Notes under the pieces: model-generated | Database searches by the model: none | What the model was told of the DNA's origin: nothing | Seen by the model: only the letters and a program-made list of their open reading frames with translations | Shown: positions 8,255 to 16,875 of the stretch, in pieces | Layout: each line of letters begins with the position of its first letter | Numbering within the stretch: the first letter of the stretch is position 1 | Made by a program: the position numbers and the translations under genes | NCBI GenBank assembly: GCA_934572335.1 | Contig: CAKTKU010000013.1 | Coordinates: 1 to 57,808, forward strand | DNA from: an uncultured Oscillospiraceae bacterium | Lineage (GTDB): Bacteria; Bacillota; Clostridia; Oscillospirales; Oscillospiraceae | DNA: 57,808 nt | Direction: 5' to 3'

Positions 8255-8594
8255 CCGCTATCAGGGGAACACCGGGCGCGTCGTGCGCATCGACGACTCA
8301 CAGCCGCCGCCCCGTCCCGGTGCGCCGCAGGGCGCGGGTATGGGCAGCGCGCACGCACCCGCGCCCGTATCCGCCGGTAAGCCGCCCTCGGCGCTGCAGG
8401 CGCTGCTCGGCGGCGGCAGCACGCCCGGCGGGATATTCGACCGGCTATCCCGGCTCGTGCCGGGGAAGCTCGGCTCCATAGGCGAGCTGGAGACAGAGGA
8501 CATCATACTGCTGCTGATACTCTATCTGATGTACCGCGAGAGCGGCGACAGCGAGCTGCTGATCATATTAGGCGCTATGTTCCTGCTGGACTAG
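8247..8594 (+). CDS. Small protein with Pro/Gly-rich linker and hydrophobic C-terminal helix, third of three unknown genes
   Basis: This encodes 115 residues, starting inside the end of the previous gene with GGAGG upstream. Residues ~15-55 are Pro/Gly/Ala-rich and disordered. The last 30 residues are strongly hydrophobic with a conserved look (DIILLLILYLMYRESGD, then LLIILGAMFLLD), like two short membrane-seeking helices. It may anchor the products of the two genes before it. The family is not recognised. Confidence 0.65.
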   Translation: MLNRYQGNTGRVVRIDDSQPPPRPGAPQGAGMGSAHAPAPVSAGKPPSALQALLGGGSTPGGIFDRLSRLVPGKLGSIGELETEDIILLLILYLMYRESGDSELLIILGAMFLLD

Positions 8595-8651
8595 GGGCAG
8601 ACGGACTTGACCGGCTGCGCCTGTCGCATGAACACAGCGCCTATCACTTTT

Positions 8652-9821
8652 TTATTTCTCTTTAGACGTTGCTCCGTCCGTTTTCTCCTCCGTATTCGCA
8701 GGAGACACGCCGGGGCAGCTTTCGCACTCGGGCGCGGCGGCGGGGCATTCGGGGTGCCCGCAGTCGTCGGGCTTATGCTTGGGGTGCTTCCAGAACACGT
8801 ACAGCCACACGACAAGCGAGATGATGAACGCCGCAACAACGCAGATGATGCGCTGGAGCGTATCACGCCCGGTGAGCAGCACGGCCACAAGACCCATCAC
8901 CGCGGACACGCCGTACAGCACCGCGACCGCCTGCTTCTGCGTGAGCCCCATGGCGAGCAGTCGGTGGTGGAAATGCCCCTTGTCGGCATGAAACGGACTC
9001 TGCCCATGGATAACGCGGCGGAAGAACGCGAACACGGTGTCCGCCAGCGGGATCGCCATTGCGAGCACGGGGACAAGGAACGTTATAACAGTGTGCAGCT
9101 TGAAAAGCCCCATCACGGACACGCACGCCAGCACGAAGCCCAGAAACTGCGAGCCGACATCGCCCATGAATATCTTTGCGGGGTTGAGGTTATAAGGTAT
9201 GAAGCCCACGCACGCGCCGCAGAGGGCGGCGAGGATGAACGTGGTGTTCGGGTCGGCGACGAAGAGCGAGACAATCATCATCGTCATGGAGCTTATTGCC
9301 GACACGCCGCACGCCAGCCCGTCCAGCCCGTCGATGAGGTTGACGGCGTTCGTGCACCCGACGATCCACAGCACGGTCAGCGGGATGGCGAGCGAGCCGA
9401 TGGGTATCGTCCCTATATCGGACATGAAGTTGGGGTTGGAGACGGCGGTGAAAATAATGCCGCAGCGTATCGCCACGAGCGCGGCAATGATCTGTATGGA
9501 CAGCTTTATCCACGGGCGGAGGTTGACAATATCATCCACCGCGCCCATTGCGGCGATGATGAGCGCGCCCAGCAGCAGACCGAGCACCTGCGTTGTGAAG
9601 CTGACGAAAAGTATCATCGCCACAACAAAGCCGATGAAGATCGCGAGGCCGCCCATGCGCGGTATCGGGTGGTCATGCACGCGCCTGCCGTCGCGCGGAA
9701 TATCTATCGCGCCCACCCGCTCGGCAAAGGTCTTGACGGGCGGCGTCATGAAATGCGAAACAATCAGCGCCACGGCGAAGGACAGAACTATCCTCAGCCA
9801 AATGGCCATATTCTGAAACAT
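8652..9821 (-). CDS. tagO: WecA/TagO-type undecaprenyl-phosphate sugar-1-phosphate transferase
   Basis: This encodes 389 residues with GGGAGA 10 bases before the ATG. It is a polytopic membrane enzyme with about ten to eleven helices. Family motifs are clear: PRMGGLAIF, GAVDDIVNLRPW (Mg-binding DD), NLIDGLDGLACG, FMGDVGSQFLGF and the cytosolic HFHHRLLAMG loop. Family knowledge: these enzymes move GlcNAc-1-P (or a related sugar) from the UDP-sugar to undecaprenyl phosphate and begin wall teichoic acid or surface glycan synthesis. The last 40 residues are a Cys/Pro/Glu-rich tail not typical of the family. The WecA/TagO split cannot be decided here. Confidence 0.9.
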   Translation of the reverse strand: MFQNMAIWLRIVLSFAVALIVSHFMTPPVKTFAERVGAIDIPRDGRRVHDHPIPRMGGLAIFIGFVVAMILFVSFTTQVLGLLLGALIIAAMGAVDDIVNLRPWIKLSIQIIAALVAIRCGIIFTAVSNPNFMSDIGTIPIGSLAIPLTVLWIVGCTNAVNLIDGLDGLACGVSAISSMTMMIVSLFVADPNTTFILAALCGACVGFIPYNLNPAKIFMGDVGSQFLGFVLACVSVMGLFKLHTVITFLVPVLAMAIPLADTVFAFFRRVIHGQSPFHADKGHFHHRLLAMGLTQKQAVAVLYGVSAVMGLVAVLLTGRDTLQRIICVVAAFIISLVVWLYVFWKHPKHKPDDCGHPECPAAAPECESCPGVSPANTEEKTDGATSKEK

Positions 9822-9910
9822 CTAACTATATCTCCCGACTGCACTAATTACAATTTAATGCAATAATTTATATCCCGTATTCCACGGCGGATCAGAACGG
9901 ATAAGTGATA

Positions 9911-10047
9911 ACAGAGCGGTGAATGCGGCTGGCGAGAGATTTTTCGTCAGAGGCGCGGCGCGGAAACGCAGGAATACTTTGTGTATTTCAAGTTTTCGCA
10001 ACTCGTTTCTGGCGGAAAAGATACGTCAGACGCCGAAACCGCTCTGT
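9911..10047. repeat. Fold-back intergenic repeat, copy A
   Basis: A 137-bp element bounded by perfect 10-bp inverted ends (ACAGAGCGGT / ACCGCTCTGT). The centre (9967-9992) is the shared 26-base core CGCAGGAATACTTT...GTATTTCAAG, which itself forms a 7-bp hairpin. The left arm keeps a GCGGCTGGCGAGAGA block and the right arm a CGTCAGACGCCG block, both recognisable in copy B. It starts 13 bases after the trpS stop codon. No coding potential is seen. Confidence 0.75.
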
Positions 10048-10059
10048 TTGAACTTATCC

Positions 10060-11094
10060 TTAAAAAGGCTTCTCTACAAAACCGACCTTTTTGTACACCT
10101 TGCGCAGGGTCTTGCGCGCGGTGTAGGCGGCCTTCTGCGCACCCTCGGTGTATATCTGCTTGAGATACTCCTTGTCGGCGGTGAGGCGTTCCGCCTCCTC
10201 GCGGATGGGGCGCAGCGTCTCAATAACGGCATCGCCGACGGCGGGCTTGAACGCGCCGTAGCCCTTGCCGGCAAAGTCGCGCTCTATTGCTTCAAAGCTC
10301 TCGCCGGTGGCGGCGGAGTAGATGTTCATGAGGTTCGCGACGCCGGGCTTGTTCTCCGGGTCGTAGCGAACGCAGTTTTCAGTGTCGGAGTCCGTGACCG
10401 CGCGTTTGAACTTGCGGGATATTTCCTCCGGGGAGTCCATGATGAACACGCACCCCGCGGGGTCGGACTTCGACATCTTGGATGTGGGGTTGCTCAGGCA
10501 CATGATGCGCGCGCCCACCTTGGGGATGTAGGGCTCGGGGACGGTGAACGTCTCGCCGTAGATGTTGTTGAAGCGCGCCGCCACGTCGCGGGCAAGCTCG
10601 CAGTGCTGTTTCTGGTCGGCGCCGACGGGGACGTAGTTTGCCTGATAGAGCAGTATGTCCGCTGTCATGAGGCAGGGGTAGGTGAAGAGTCCTCCGTTGA
10701 TGTTGTCGGCGTTCTTGGCGCACTTATCCTTGAACTGCGTCATGCGGCTGAGCTCGCCGAACATCGTGTAGCAGTTGAGCACCCAGCCCAGCTCCGCATG
10801 CTCGTGCACATGGCTCTGGATGAAGAGGGTGTTTTTCTGCGGGTCGAGCCCGCACGCGATGTACTGCGCGAGCTGGGCCGTGGAGTGGCGGCGAAGCTCG
10901 GCGGGGTTCTGGCGCACAGTGATGGAGTGCATGTCCACGATGCAGTAATAGCACGTGTATTCGTCCGCGAGCGCCACCCAGTTTTTCAGCGCGCCGAGGT
11001 AGCTGCCCAGATGCATATCGCCGGAGGGCTGGATGCCGGAGAACATTACCTTTTTCGCCGGCGCTGTATTTTCCTTTGCGATGTTGTTTTCCAT
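10060..11094 (-). CDS. trpS: Tryptophanyl-tRNA synthetase
   Basis: This encodes 344 residues with GGAGG 6 bases before the ATG. It is a class I synthetase that charges tRNA-Trp. The HIGH-type signature is PSGDMHLGSYLGAL near residue 23 and the KMSKS loop is SKMSKSDPAG. Length suits the bacterial TrpRS family (about 330-350). It is transcribed alone, divergently from gltX. No T-box leader is visible in the short upstream gap. Confidence 0.96.
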   Translation of the reverse strand: MENNIAKENTAPAKKVMFSGIQPSGDMHLGSYLGALKNWVALADEYTCYYCIVDMHSITVRQNPAELRRHSTAQLAQYIACGLDPQKNTLFIQSHVHEHAELGWVLNCYTMFGELSRMTQFKDKCAKNADNINGGLFTYPCLMTADILLYQANYVPVGADQKQHCELARDVAARFNNIYGETFTVPEPYIPKVGARIMCLSNPTSKMSKSDPAGCVFIMDSPEEISRKFKRAVTDSDTENCVRYDPENKPGVANLMNIYSAATGESFEAIERDFAGKGYGAFKPAVGDAVIETLRPIREEAERLTADKEYLKQIYTEGAQKAAYTARKTLRKVYKKVGFVEKPF

Positions 11095-11127
11095 GGTTGC
11101 CTCCTGTGGAGAATGAATGTAATATTA

Positions 11128-11143
11128 TCAATTGGTCAATTGG
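11128..11143. repeat. Tandem TCAATTGG pair upstream of trpS
   Basis: Two exact head-to-tail copies of the 8-mer TCAATTGG, each holding the palindrome CAATTG, lie 34 bases upstream of the trpS start. This may be a protein-binding site. Confidence 0.4.
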
Positions 11144-11192
11144 AATAAGCCCATTTTTTGCAGTCTACCTATTTTAGCAGAATAAGTCCATC

Positions 11193-11221
11193 TTGACAAC
11201 TGTAAAAAGATAAAATATTAT
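11193..11221 (+). promoter_or_regulatory. Sigma-A promoter for gltX
   Basis: TTGACA at 11193-11198, a 17-base spacer and TATTAT at 11216-11221, about 70 bases before the gltX start. Confidence 0.7.
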
Positions 11222-11292
11222 AGTTAGTTGGAAGTACATCCGTGCCAAAAACATCGCCGCGGCTGACCCGCGGCAGATCGGAGAATGAAAAA

Positions 11293-12768
11293 ATGAAAGA
11301 CATGCAGTGGTTTGAGGAGATGGAAGCGCGCATACCTCACGGCGAGGTACGCACACGTTTTGCCCCCTCCCCCACGGGATATATGCACGTTGGCAACCTG
11401 CGCACCGCGCTCTATACCTACCTTATCGCCCGCCGGAACGGCGGCAAGTTCATACTGCGCATTGAGGACACCGATCAGGGGCGTCTCGTCGATGGCGCGG
11501 TAGATATAATCTACCGCACGATGGCGCAGTGCCATCTTGAGCATGACGAGGGTCCGGACGTCGGCGGTCCCGTCGGGCCGTACATCCAGACCGAGCGCCG
11601 CCCGCTCTACAAGGAGTATGCCGAGCTGCTGGTCGAGCGCGGGCACGCCTACCGCTGCTTCTGCGAGAAGGCGGAGAGCGAGGAGGACACGGGCGAGTTT
11701 GACCGCGGGGACGACCCCTGCCGCGCGATGACGAAGGAGGAATCCGACCGTCTCGCCGCTGAGGGCAAGCCCTACGTCATCCGCCAGCGCATCCCCCACG
11801 AGGGGACGACGACCTTCCACGATGAGATATTCGGCGATATTACCGTGGAGAACACCACGCTCGACGATCAGGTGCTCATAAAGCGCGACGGTCTGCCGAC
11901 GTATAACTTCGCAAACGTGGTGGACGACCACCTTATGGGCATTACGCACGTCGTGCGCGGCAGCGAATACCTCTCCTCCGCGCCGAAGTATAATCTGCTG
12001 TACGAGGGCTTCGGCTGGGAGATACCCAAGTACGTCCACTGCTCCCCCGTCATGCGCGACGCGCACAACAAGATGTCCAAGCGCCACGGCGACCCGTCGT
12101 ATGAGGATCTGCTGGCGCAGGGCTTCCTGACGGACGCGGTGCTCAACTATGTGACGCTGCTGGGGTGGAGCCCGCGCGGCGAGCAGGAGATATACTCGCT
12201 CGACGAGCTCAAGGAGGTGTTCGACATTTCCGGCATCTCCAAGTCCCCCGCCATATTCGACATTGAGAAGCTGCGCTACTTCAACAGCGAGTATATCCGC
12301 GCGATGAGCCCGGAGGCGTTCGCCGCCGTGGCGGAGCCGTACATCCGCCAGAGCGTGAAAAACGAGGCGTATGATGCCGCCGCGATCGCCGCGCTTTTGC
12401 AGCAGCGCACCGAGGTGCTCACGGACATCCCCGGGAAGGTCGACTTCTTCGACACGCTGCCCGAATACTCCACGGAGCTTTTCGTGCACAAGAAGTCCAA
12501 GTCCGACGAGGCGTCGGCAAAGGACGTGCTGGGGCGCATACTGCCGGTGTTTGAAGGGCTTTCGGACTGGAACGACGAGAGCATCATGAACGCGATGGTC
12601 ACGCTCGCGGAGGATCTGGGCGCGAAGAACGCGAAGGTCATGTGGCCGGTGCGTATCGCGGCGGCGGGCAAGGCCGTCACGCCCGGCGGCGCGGTGGAGA
12701 TCTGCCGCATCCTCGGCCGCGTGGAGACGCTGCGGCGTATAAACATCGCTCTTGAGAAGCTGGGCTGA
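11293..12768 (+). CDS. gltX: Glutamyl-tRNA synthetase
   Basis: This encodes 491 residues. The ATG at 11293 is chosen because GGAG lies 9 bases before it; the reading frame runs further upstream but lacks a site. It is a class I synthetase: RTRFAPSPTGYMHVGNLRTALY carries the HIGH motif near residue 25 and NKMSKRHGD is the KMSKS loop. The C-terminal anticodon-binding domain is complete. It may be discriminating or non-discriminating; no glutamine pathway genes lie nearby to decide this. Confidence 0.96.
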   Translation: MKDMQWFEEMEARIPHGEVRTRFAPSPTGYMHVGNLRTALYTYLIARRNGGKFILRIEDTDQGRLVDGAVDIIYRTMAQCHLEHDEGPDVGGPVGPYIQTERRPLYKEYAELLVERGHAYRCFCEKAESEEDTGEFDRGDDPCRAMTKEESDRLAAEGKPYVIRQRIPHEGTTTFHDEIFGDITVENTTLDDQVLIKRDGLPTYNFANVVDDHLMGITHVVRGSEYLSSAPKYNLLYEGFGWEIPKYVHCSPVMRDAHNKMSKRHGDPSYEDLLAQGFLTDAVLNYVTLLGWSPRGEQEIYSLDELKEVFDISGISKSPAIFDIEKLRYFNSEYIRAMSPEAFAAVAEPYIRQSVKNEAYDAAAIAALLQQRTEVLTDIPGKVDFFDTLPEYSTELFVHKKSKSDEASAKDVLGRILPVFEGLSDWNDESIMNAMVTLAEDLGAKNAKVMWPVRIAAAGKAVTPGGAVEICRILGRVETLRRINIALEKLG

Positions 12769-12779
12769 TGCATAAATTT

Positions 12780-12815
12780 CTCTCTTCGGACAAAAATATC
12801 CGAAGAGAGTTTTTT
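12780..12815 (+). terminator. Rho-independent terminator after gltX
   Basis: An 11-bp perfect stem (CTCTCTTCGGA / TCCGAAGAGAG) is followed by TTTTTT. Confidence 0.9.
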
Positions 12816-12841
12816 ACTGCATAAAATAAGGAGCGATACGC

Positions 12842-14137
12842 ATGACACCAATGCCGAAAAAACGCAAAGCCGCCATCGTGCTGGGCACCTACGCGCTCGC
12901 GCTGATCGCGGTGCTGGGTATATTCTCGTACATGAGCAGCAGCCGCCTCGCGGACTACCGCCTCGCCGCGCGCTACTCCGCGCAGGAGGCGCTGGAGGAA
13001 ACCGTCACCGCCGTCAGCCATATGAGCGGCGCGCTGAAAAAGAGCGTTTACGCCACGGACGCGGGCATGCGCGCGAAGATATGCGCGCAGGTGTATGCCG
13101 ACGCGCTGGCGGCGGAGGCCGCGATGAGCACGCTGCCCTTCGCCACGCAGGAGCTTGAGCAGATATCCGGCTACCTCAACCAGGTCGGCGACTACGCATA
13201 CACGCTGTGCGCGTCGGCGGCGGAGGAGGGCGGCTTCACCGAGGACGAGGCGGAAAACCTCGCGAAGCTTTCATCCCTCGCCGCCTCGCTCACGGATTCG
13301 CTCTCGGAGCTTCAGCGCAGCTACCACAACGGCAGCATAGAGATGGACAGCAGCGAAACGCGGCTTCAGAATATCGGGCTCGACCCCTCGGCGGGCAAGG
13401 TCAGCACGGAGCTTCTGCGCTATGAGAGCGAGTTCCCGCGCCGGGCGAGCATGGACTACGACGGGCGCTACGGCGCGGCGGCGCAGCGGGAGGAGAGCGC
13501 GGGGACAAAAAAGCTCTCCGACGCGGAAAAGCTCGCCGTGGCGGCGGGGTTTGCCGGGGTCAGCCCCGCGCAGATACGCCTCGCCTACGACTATGAGGGC
13601 ACGAACGGCGTGAAGTGCTACGCCGCCGGGGACACGCTCGTCGTGGTGGACGATGAGGGCGTGGAGAGCATGGGGCGCTCCCGCCTCGTCAGCGAGGAGC
13701 GCATCACCGACGAGCGCGCCCAGCAGCTCGCCCATGACTTTCTCGAAAGCCACGGGTACAAGAACATGACGCTCATCGCCGCGGAGCGTGCCGGGGGCAT
13801 GGCGCGGCTGAAATTCGCCTCGATGCAGGATGACGCGCTGTGCCTGGACAACTTCGTGACGCTCTCCGTCGCGCTGGACGACGGTACGGTGTGCGCCTTC
13901 AATGCCGAGAGCTACTCCAGCGCGGCGTGCGACGTGACGTGGGATGTCACGGAGACGGAGGCGGCGTCCGCCGTGCCGGAGGGGCTTGAGGTCACAGACG
14001 CGCGGAAGGTCATCGTGCGCACGGAGGGCAAGCGCGCCGTGGGGTGCTATGAGCTTATATGCACCGACTCCGACGGCGCGGAGGTAAAGATCTACGTCAA
14101 CGCCGCCACAGGGCAGCAAAATGAGATCGTCGTGTGA
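12842..14137 (+). CDS. ypeB: Germination protein YpeB
   Basis: This encodes 431 residues with AAGGAG upstream. There is one N-terminal membrane anchor (residues ~10-30), a long helical region, then C-terminal PepSY-like repeats (for example ITDERAQQLAHDFLESHGY and SYSSAACDVTWDVTETEA). Family knowledge: YpeB lies in the spore inner membrane and stabilises the cortex hydrolase SleB, and the two genes are normally adjacent. Here gltX and its terminator lie upstream and the V-ATPase promoter region downstream, so sleB must be elsewhere or absent. It shows that the organism sporulates. Confidence 0.88.
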   Translation: MTPMPKKRKAAIVLGTYALALIAVLGIFSYMSSSRLADYRLAARYSAQEALEETVTAVSHMSGALKKSVYATDAGMRAKICAQVYADALAAEAAMSTLPFATQELEQISGYLNQVGDYAYTLCASAAEEGGFTEDEAENLAKLSSLAASLTDSLSELQRSYHNGSIEMDSSETRLQNIGLDPSAGKVSTELLRYESEFPRRASMDYDGRYGAAAQREESAGTKKLSDAEKLAVAAGFAGVSPAQIRLAYDYEGTNGVKCYAAGDTLVVVDDEGVESMGRSRLVSEERITDERAQQLAHDFLESHGYKNMTLIAAERAGGMARLKFASMQDDALCLDNFVTLSVALDDGTVCAFNAESYSSAACDVTWDVTETEAASAVPEGLEVTDARKVIVRTEGKRAVGCYELICTDSDGAEVKIYVNAATGQQNEIVV

Positions 14138-14150
14138 TACGCGGCGGAAA

Positions 14151-14187
14151 GCGCGGGCGAATTTCCATTTCGCCCGCGCCGTTTATT
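14151..14187 (+). terminator. Rho-independent terminator after ypeB
   Basis: Arms GCGCGGGCGAA and TTCGCCCGCGC are followed by CGTTTATT. Confidence 0.75.
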
Positions 14188-14278
14188 GTCAAAATGATGA
14201 AAACAGGGCGGCAGCCGCGGCGAATTTTCGCACGACTGCCGAAATTTATATAATTCACCTATTTAACGTCAAAAAAGT

Positions 14279-14307
14279 TTGACTTTTAACTAACACCGTG
14301 ACATAAT
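14279..14307 (+). promoter_or_regulatory. Promoter 1 of the V-ATPase operon
   Basis: TTGACT at 14279-14284, a 17-base spacer and CATAAT at 14302-14307. The leader to the first gene would be about 200 bases. Confidence 0.55.
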
Positions 14308-14379
14308 TATAAACGTCGGATAGTATCCGCATATGCCGCGAATGTGGTTATTTTGACATGACGAAAACACAGTTTTGTC

Positions 14380-14408
14380 TTGAAAGAGAGGCACAGTTGC
14401 GGTATCAT
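14380..14408 (+). promoter_or_regulatory. Possible promoter 2 of the V-ATPase operon
   Basis: TTGAAA at 14380-14385, a 17-base spacer and TATCAT at 14403-14408. It is followed at 14433-14461 by a weak hairpin (GAAAAGGC / GCCTTTTTC) ending in a T-rich stretch, which could act as an attenuator. The rest of the 375-base gap 14138-14512 shows nothing else. Confidence 0.4.
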
Positions 14409-14512
14409 GTGGGTATCGGTAAACGTGGGGGAAAAGGCGGATATTTTTGCCTTTTTCTTTTCACAGAACGAGAAAAAGCAAACAAAAATCACACCAAAAA
14501 GGGGGTGAGCCA

Positions 14513-14827
14513 GTGTCATTTGAGGCAATCGCCAGTATAACCCAGGCAGAAGCCGACGCGAAAGCAAGCGTTGCCCAGGCGGACGCGAAAGCGCGCCAGA
14601 TGCGCATAGACGCGGAGAACGCCGGCAAGGCGGCGATCGACGCGGCGGCGGCAAAGGCAGACAATGAGCTTGCCGAGCTGCGCCGTCAGGCGGACGAAAA
14701 GGCAATGGACGCAGCGGGCGGGCTTTCCAAGGAGCTGGAAAGCACCAAGGCGGAGCTCCGCGCCAAGGCGGAGACCAAGCTCGCGCAAGCAGCAACTCTT
14801 GTAGTGGAAAGGATAGTGAACAGCTAA
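14513..14827 (+). CDS. ntpF: V-type ATPase peripheral stalk subunit (G/H type)
   Basis: This encodes 104 residues from a GTG start with GGGGGTGA just upstream. Nearly the whole protein is a charged, Ala-rich coiled coil (QAEADAKASVAQADAKARQM and onward). That is the form of the small stalk subunit that pairs with subunit E to hold the V1 head. It is the first gene of a nine-gene operon in the order F-I-K-E-C-G-A-B-D, the same as in Enterococcus hirae. The assignment rests on position and coiled-coil character, because this subunit is poorly conserved. Confidence 0.82.
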   Translation: MSFEAIASITQAEADAKASVAQADAKARQMRIDAENAGKAAIDAAAAKADNELAELRRQADEKAMDAAGGLSKELESTKAELRAKAETKLAQAATLVVERIVNS

Positions 14828-14828
14828 G

Positions 14829-16811
14829 ATGATCTTAGAAATGAAAAAGCTCTATCTTATGGCTGTCCGCTCGAAGAAGGACGCTCTCCTGCGGGAGCTC
14901 GTGCAGCGCGGCTGCGTGGAGTTTTCGGAGATCGAGGAAGAGGTCGCGGCAAGTGAGCTGGCGGATGTTCTCCGCCGCGAGGACACAAAGCTCATGACGC
15001 TCAAGACCCAGCAGGCCTCGCTCACCCACGCGATAGCGCTGCTGGACAAATACGCCCCCGCAAAGTCGAAGCTTCTCTCTTCCCCGACGGAGGTCGCGCC
15101 CGCCGCCCTGCTGGACGACGCGGGGCTGAACGCGGCATTGAAGCTCGCCGGGGCGATAGAGGACGCGGATGACCGCATAAAGCGCATCACCGCGGAGGAG
15201 AGCCGCCAGCGCATGCTGGCAGAGTCGCTTCAGCCGTGGCTGGATCTGGACATCCCGCTCGGCATGGAGGGAACACAGCGCGCCAACGTCCTTCTCGGCA
15301 GCTTCACGCTCAAGACCGATCTTGACGCGGTGAGCGCGGCGCTGGCGGACGCCTGTGAGGAGGCGGAGCTTTTCCGCGTGTACGAGGACAAGACCAGCCG
15401 GTATGTCGCCATTGTGTGCATACGCGAGGGGCTGGGCAGCGTGCAGGAGGTGCTGCGCACCTTCGGCTTTGCGCAGGCGGCATTTGCCGGCATGCAGAGC
15501 ACCGCGCGCCAGACCCTCTCCGAGGCGACGCGCGCGCTGGAGGAGCTTGCGGCGGAGAAATCCGCGTGCGAGGGGTCCATCGTCGGCGAGAGCGTGCGCC
15601 GGGACGAGCTGAAGCTCGCGTGTGACCGCGTGAGCACGAAGATCGCCGTGGCGGAGGCCGAGGGCCGGCTCTACGGCACGGACAGCGTTGTGTTCATGCA
15701 GGGCTGGATGCCTGCGGAGCGCGAGGGCGAGCTTGCGCGCGTGTTCGATAAATACGACTGCGCGTGGGAGTGCCGCGCCCCGGAGGAGGACGAATACCCA
15801 AGCGTCCCCGTGTCGCTGAAAAACAACAAGTTCACCAACGCACTGAACATGGTCACGAATATGTATTCGCTGCCCGCCTACGGGTCGGTCGACCCCAACC
15901 CGCTCATGGCGCCGTTCTTCATCATCTTCTACGGGCTGATGATGGCGGACATGGGCTACGGGCTGCTGATGATCATCGCGGCGGTGGTCGCGCTGGCAAA
16001 GATAAAGCCCCGCGGGGGGAGTCTCTGCTTCTGTCAGCTGCTTTTGTACGGCGGCATATCCACGTTCATCATGGGCGCGCTGACGGGCGGTCTCTTCGGC
16101 GACGCGCCGTATCAGCTTGTACATATGTTTGATCCCGCAAGCACGTGGGAGGGTCTGCCGTATCTCTTCAATCCCGTGAACAACAGCTCTCTCGTGCTCT
16201 ACGGCGCGATGGTGCTCGGCGTCATCCACCTCAACACCGGTATGGCGGTCAGCTTTTATCTCAAGGCAAAGCGCGGCAACGTCATGGACGGTCTCTTCGA
16301 GGAAGCGCCTTTGTGGGTCATCCTCGTGGGCGGCGTGATGATGGGGCTGAAGCTTCTCGGCGTGACGGACGCGCTCTTCACTGCAGGCAAGGTCGTGCTC
16401 ATCGTCGGTGTCGTCGCGCTCCTCTTCGGCGCGGGGCGGCACGCGAAGGGCTTCGGCAAGCTCACCGCGGCGCTCAGCTGCGTTTATAATACGCTGACGG
16501 GCTGGTTCGGCGATATACTTTCGTATTCGCGTATCATGGCCCTCATGCTCGCGGGCAGCGTTGTGGCGCAGGTGTTCAACAACATCGCCGCGATGCCCTC
16601 CGCCAACGGCGTGAGCGTGATAAGCATCATCGCCTTCATCGTCATCTTCCTTATAGGCCACGCGCTCAACTTCGCGCTCAACCTTCTCGGCTGCTTCGTG
16701 CACGACCTGAGACTGCAGTGCCTTGAGTTCTTCGGCAAGTTCTATGAGGACGGCGGCAAGCCCTTCAACCCGCTCAGGATAAAGAGCAAATACGTCAGAG
16801 CCAAGGAATAA
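14829..16811 (+). CDS. ntpI: V-type ATPase membrane subunit I (a-subunit)
   Basis: This encodes 660 residues. The start may be the ATG at 14829, 1 base after the previous stop, or the ATG at 14841 (MKKLYLMAV). The N-terminal half (1-320) is a helical cytoplasmic arm. The C-terminal half has seven to eight membrane helices. It holds the family motifs MADMGYGLLM (DMGYG) and FGDILSYSRIMALMLAGSVVA, in which the Arg is the stator residue facing the K ring. It carries ions between the ring and the membrane half-channels. Confidence 0.95.
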   Translation: MILEMKKLYLMAVRSKKDALLRELVQRGCVEFSEIEEEVAASELADVLRREDTKLMTLKTQQASLTHAIALLDKYAPAKSKLLSSPTEVAPAALLDDAGLNAALKLAGAIEDADDRIKRITAEESRQRMLAESLQPWLDLDIPLGMEGTQRANVLLGSFTLKTDLDAVSAALADACEEAELFRVYEDKTSRYVAIVCIREGLGSVQEVLRTFGFAQAAFAGMQSTARQTLSEATRALEELAAEKSACEGSIVGESVRRDELKLACDRVSTKIAVAEAEGRLYGTDSVVFMQGWMPAEREGELARVFDKYDCAWECRAPEEDEYPSVPVSLKNNKFTNALNMVTNMYSLPAYGSVDPNPLMAPFFIIFYGLMMADMGYGLLMIIAAVVALAKIKPRGGSLCFCQLLLYGGISTFIMGALTGGLFGDAPYQLVHMFDPASTWEGLPYLFNPVNNSSLVLYGAMVLGVIHLNTGMAVSFYLKAKRGNVMDGLFEEAPLWVILVGGVMMGLKLLGVTDALFTAGKVVLIVGVVALLFGAGRHAKGFGKLTAALSCVYNTLTGWFGDILSYSRIMALMLAGSVVAQVFNNIAAMPSANGVSVISIIAFIVIFLIGHALNFALNLLGCFVHDLRLQCLEFFGKFYEDGGKPFNPLRIKSKYVRAKE

Positions 16812-16875
16812 CGCGGCTTTCGGCGCAGCTATAAAGTACATCAACCAAACAAGACATATTTAGGAGGAAATTAAA

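Noticed and set aside
8607..9866. 419-residue open frame opposite the TagO-type gene
   Set aside because: His/Arg/Glu-rich antisense of a membrane protein gene; no ribosome site and no motif.
11095..11192. T-box leader before trpS
   Set aside because: The upstream region is short and lacks the T-box consensus (AGGGUGGNACCGCG) and a specifier hairpin.
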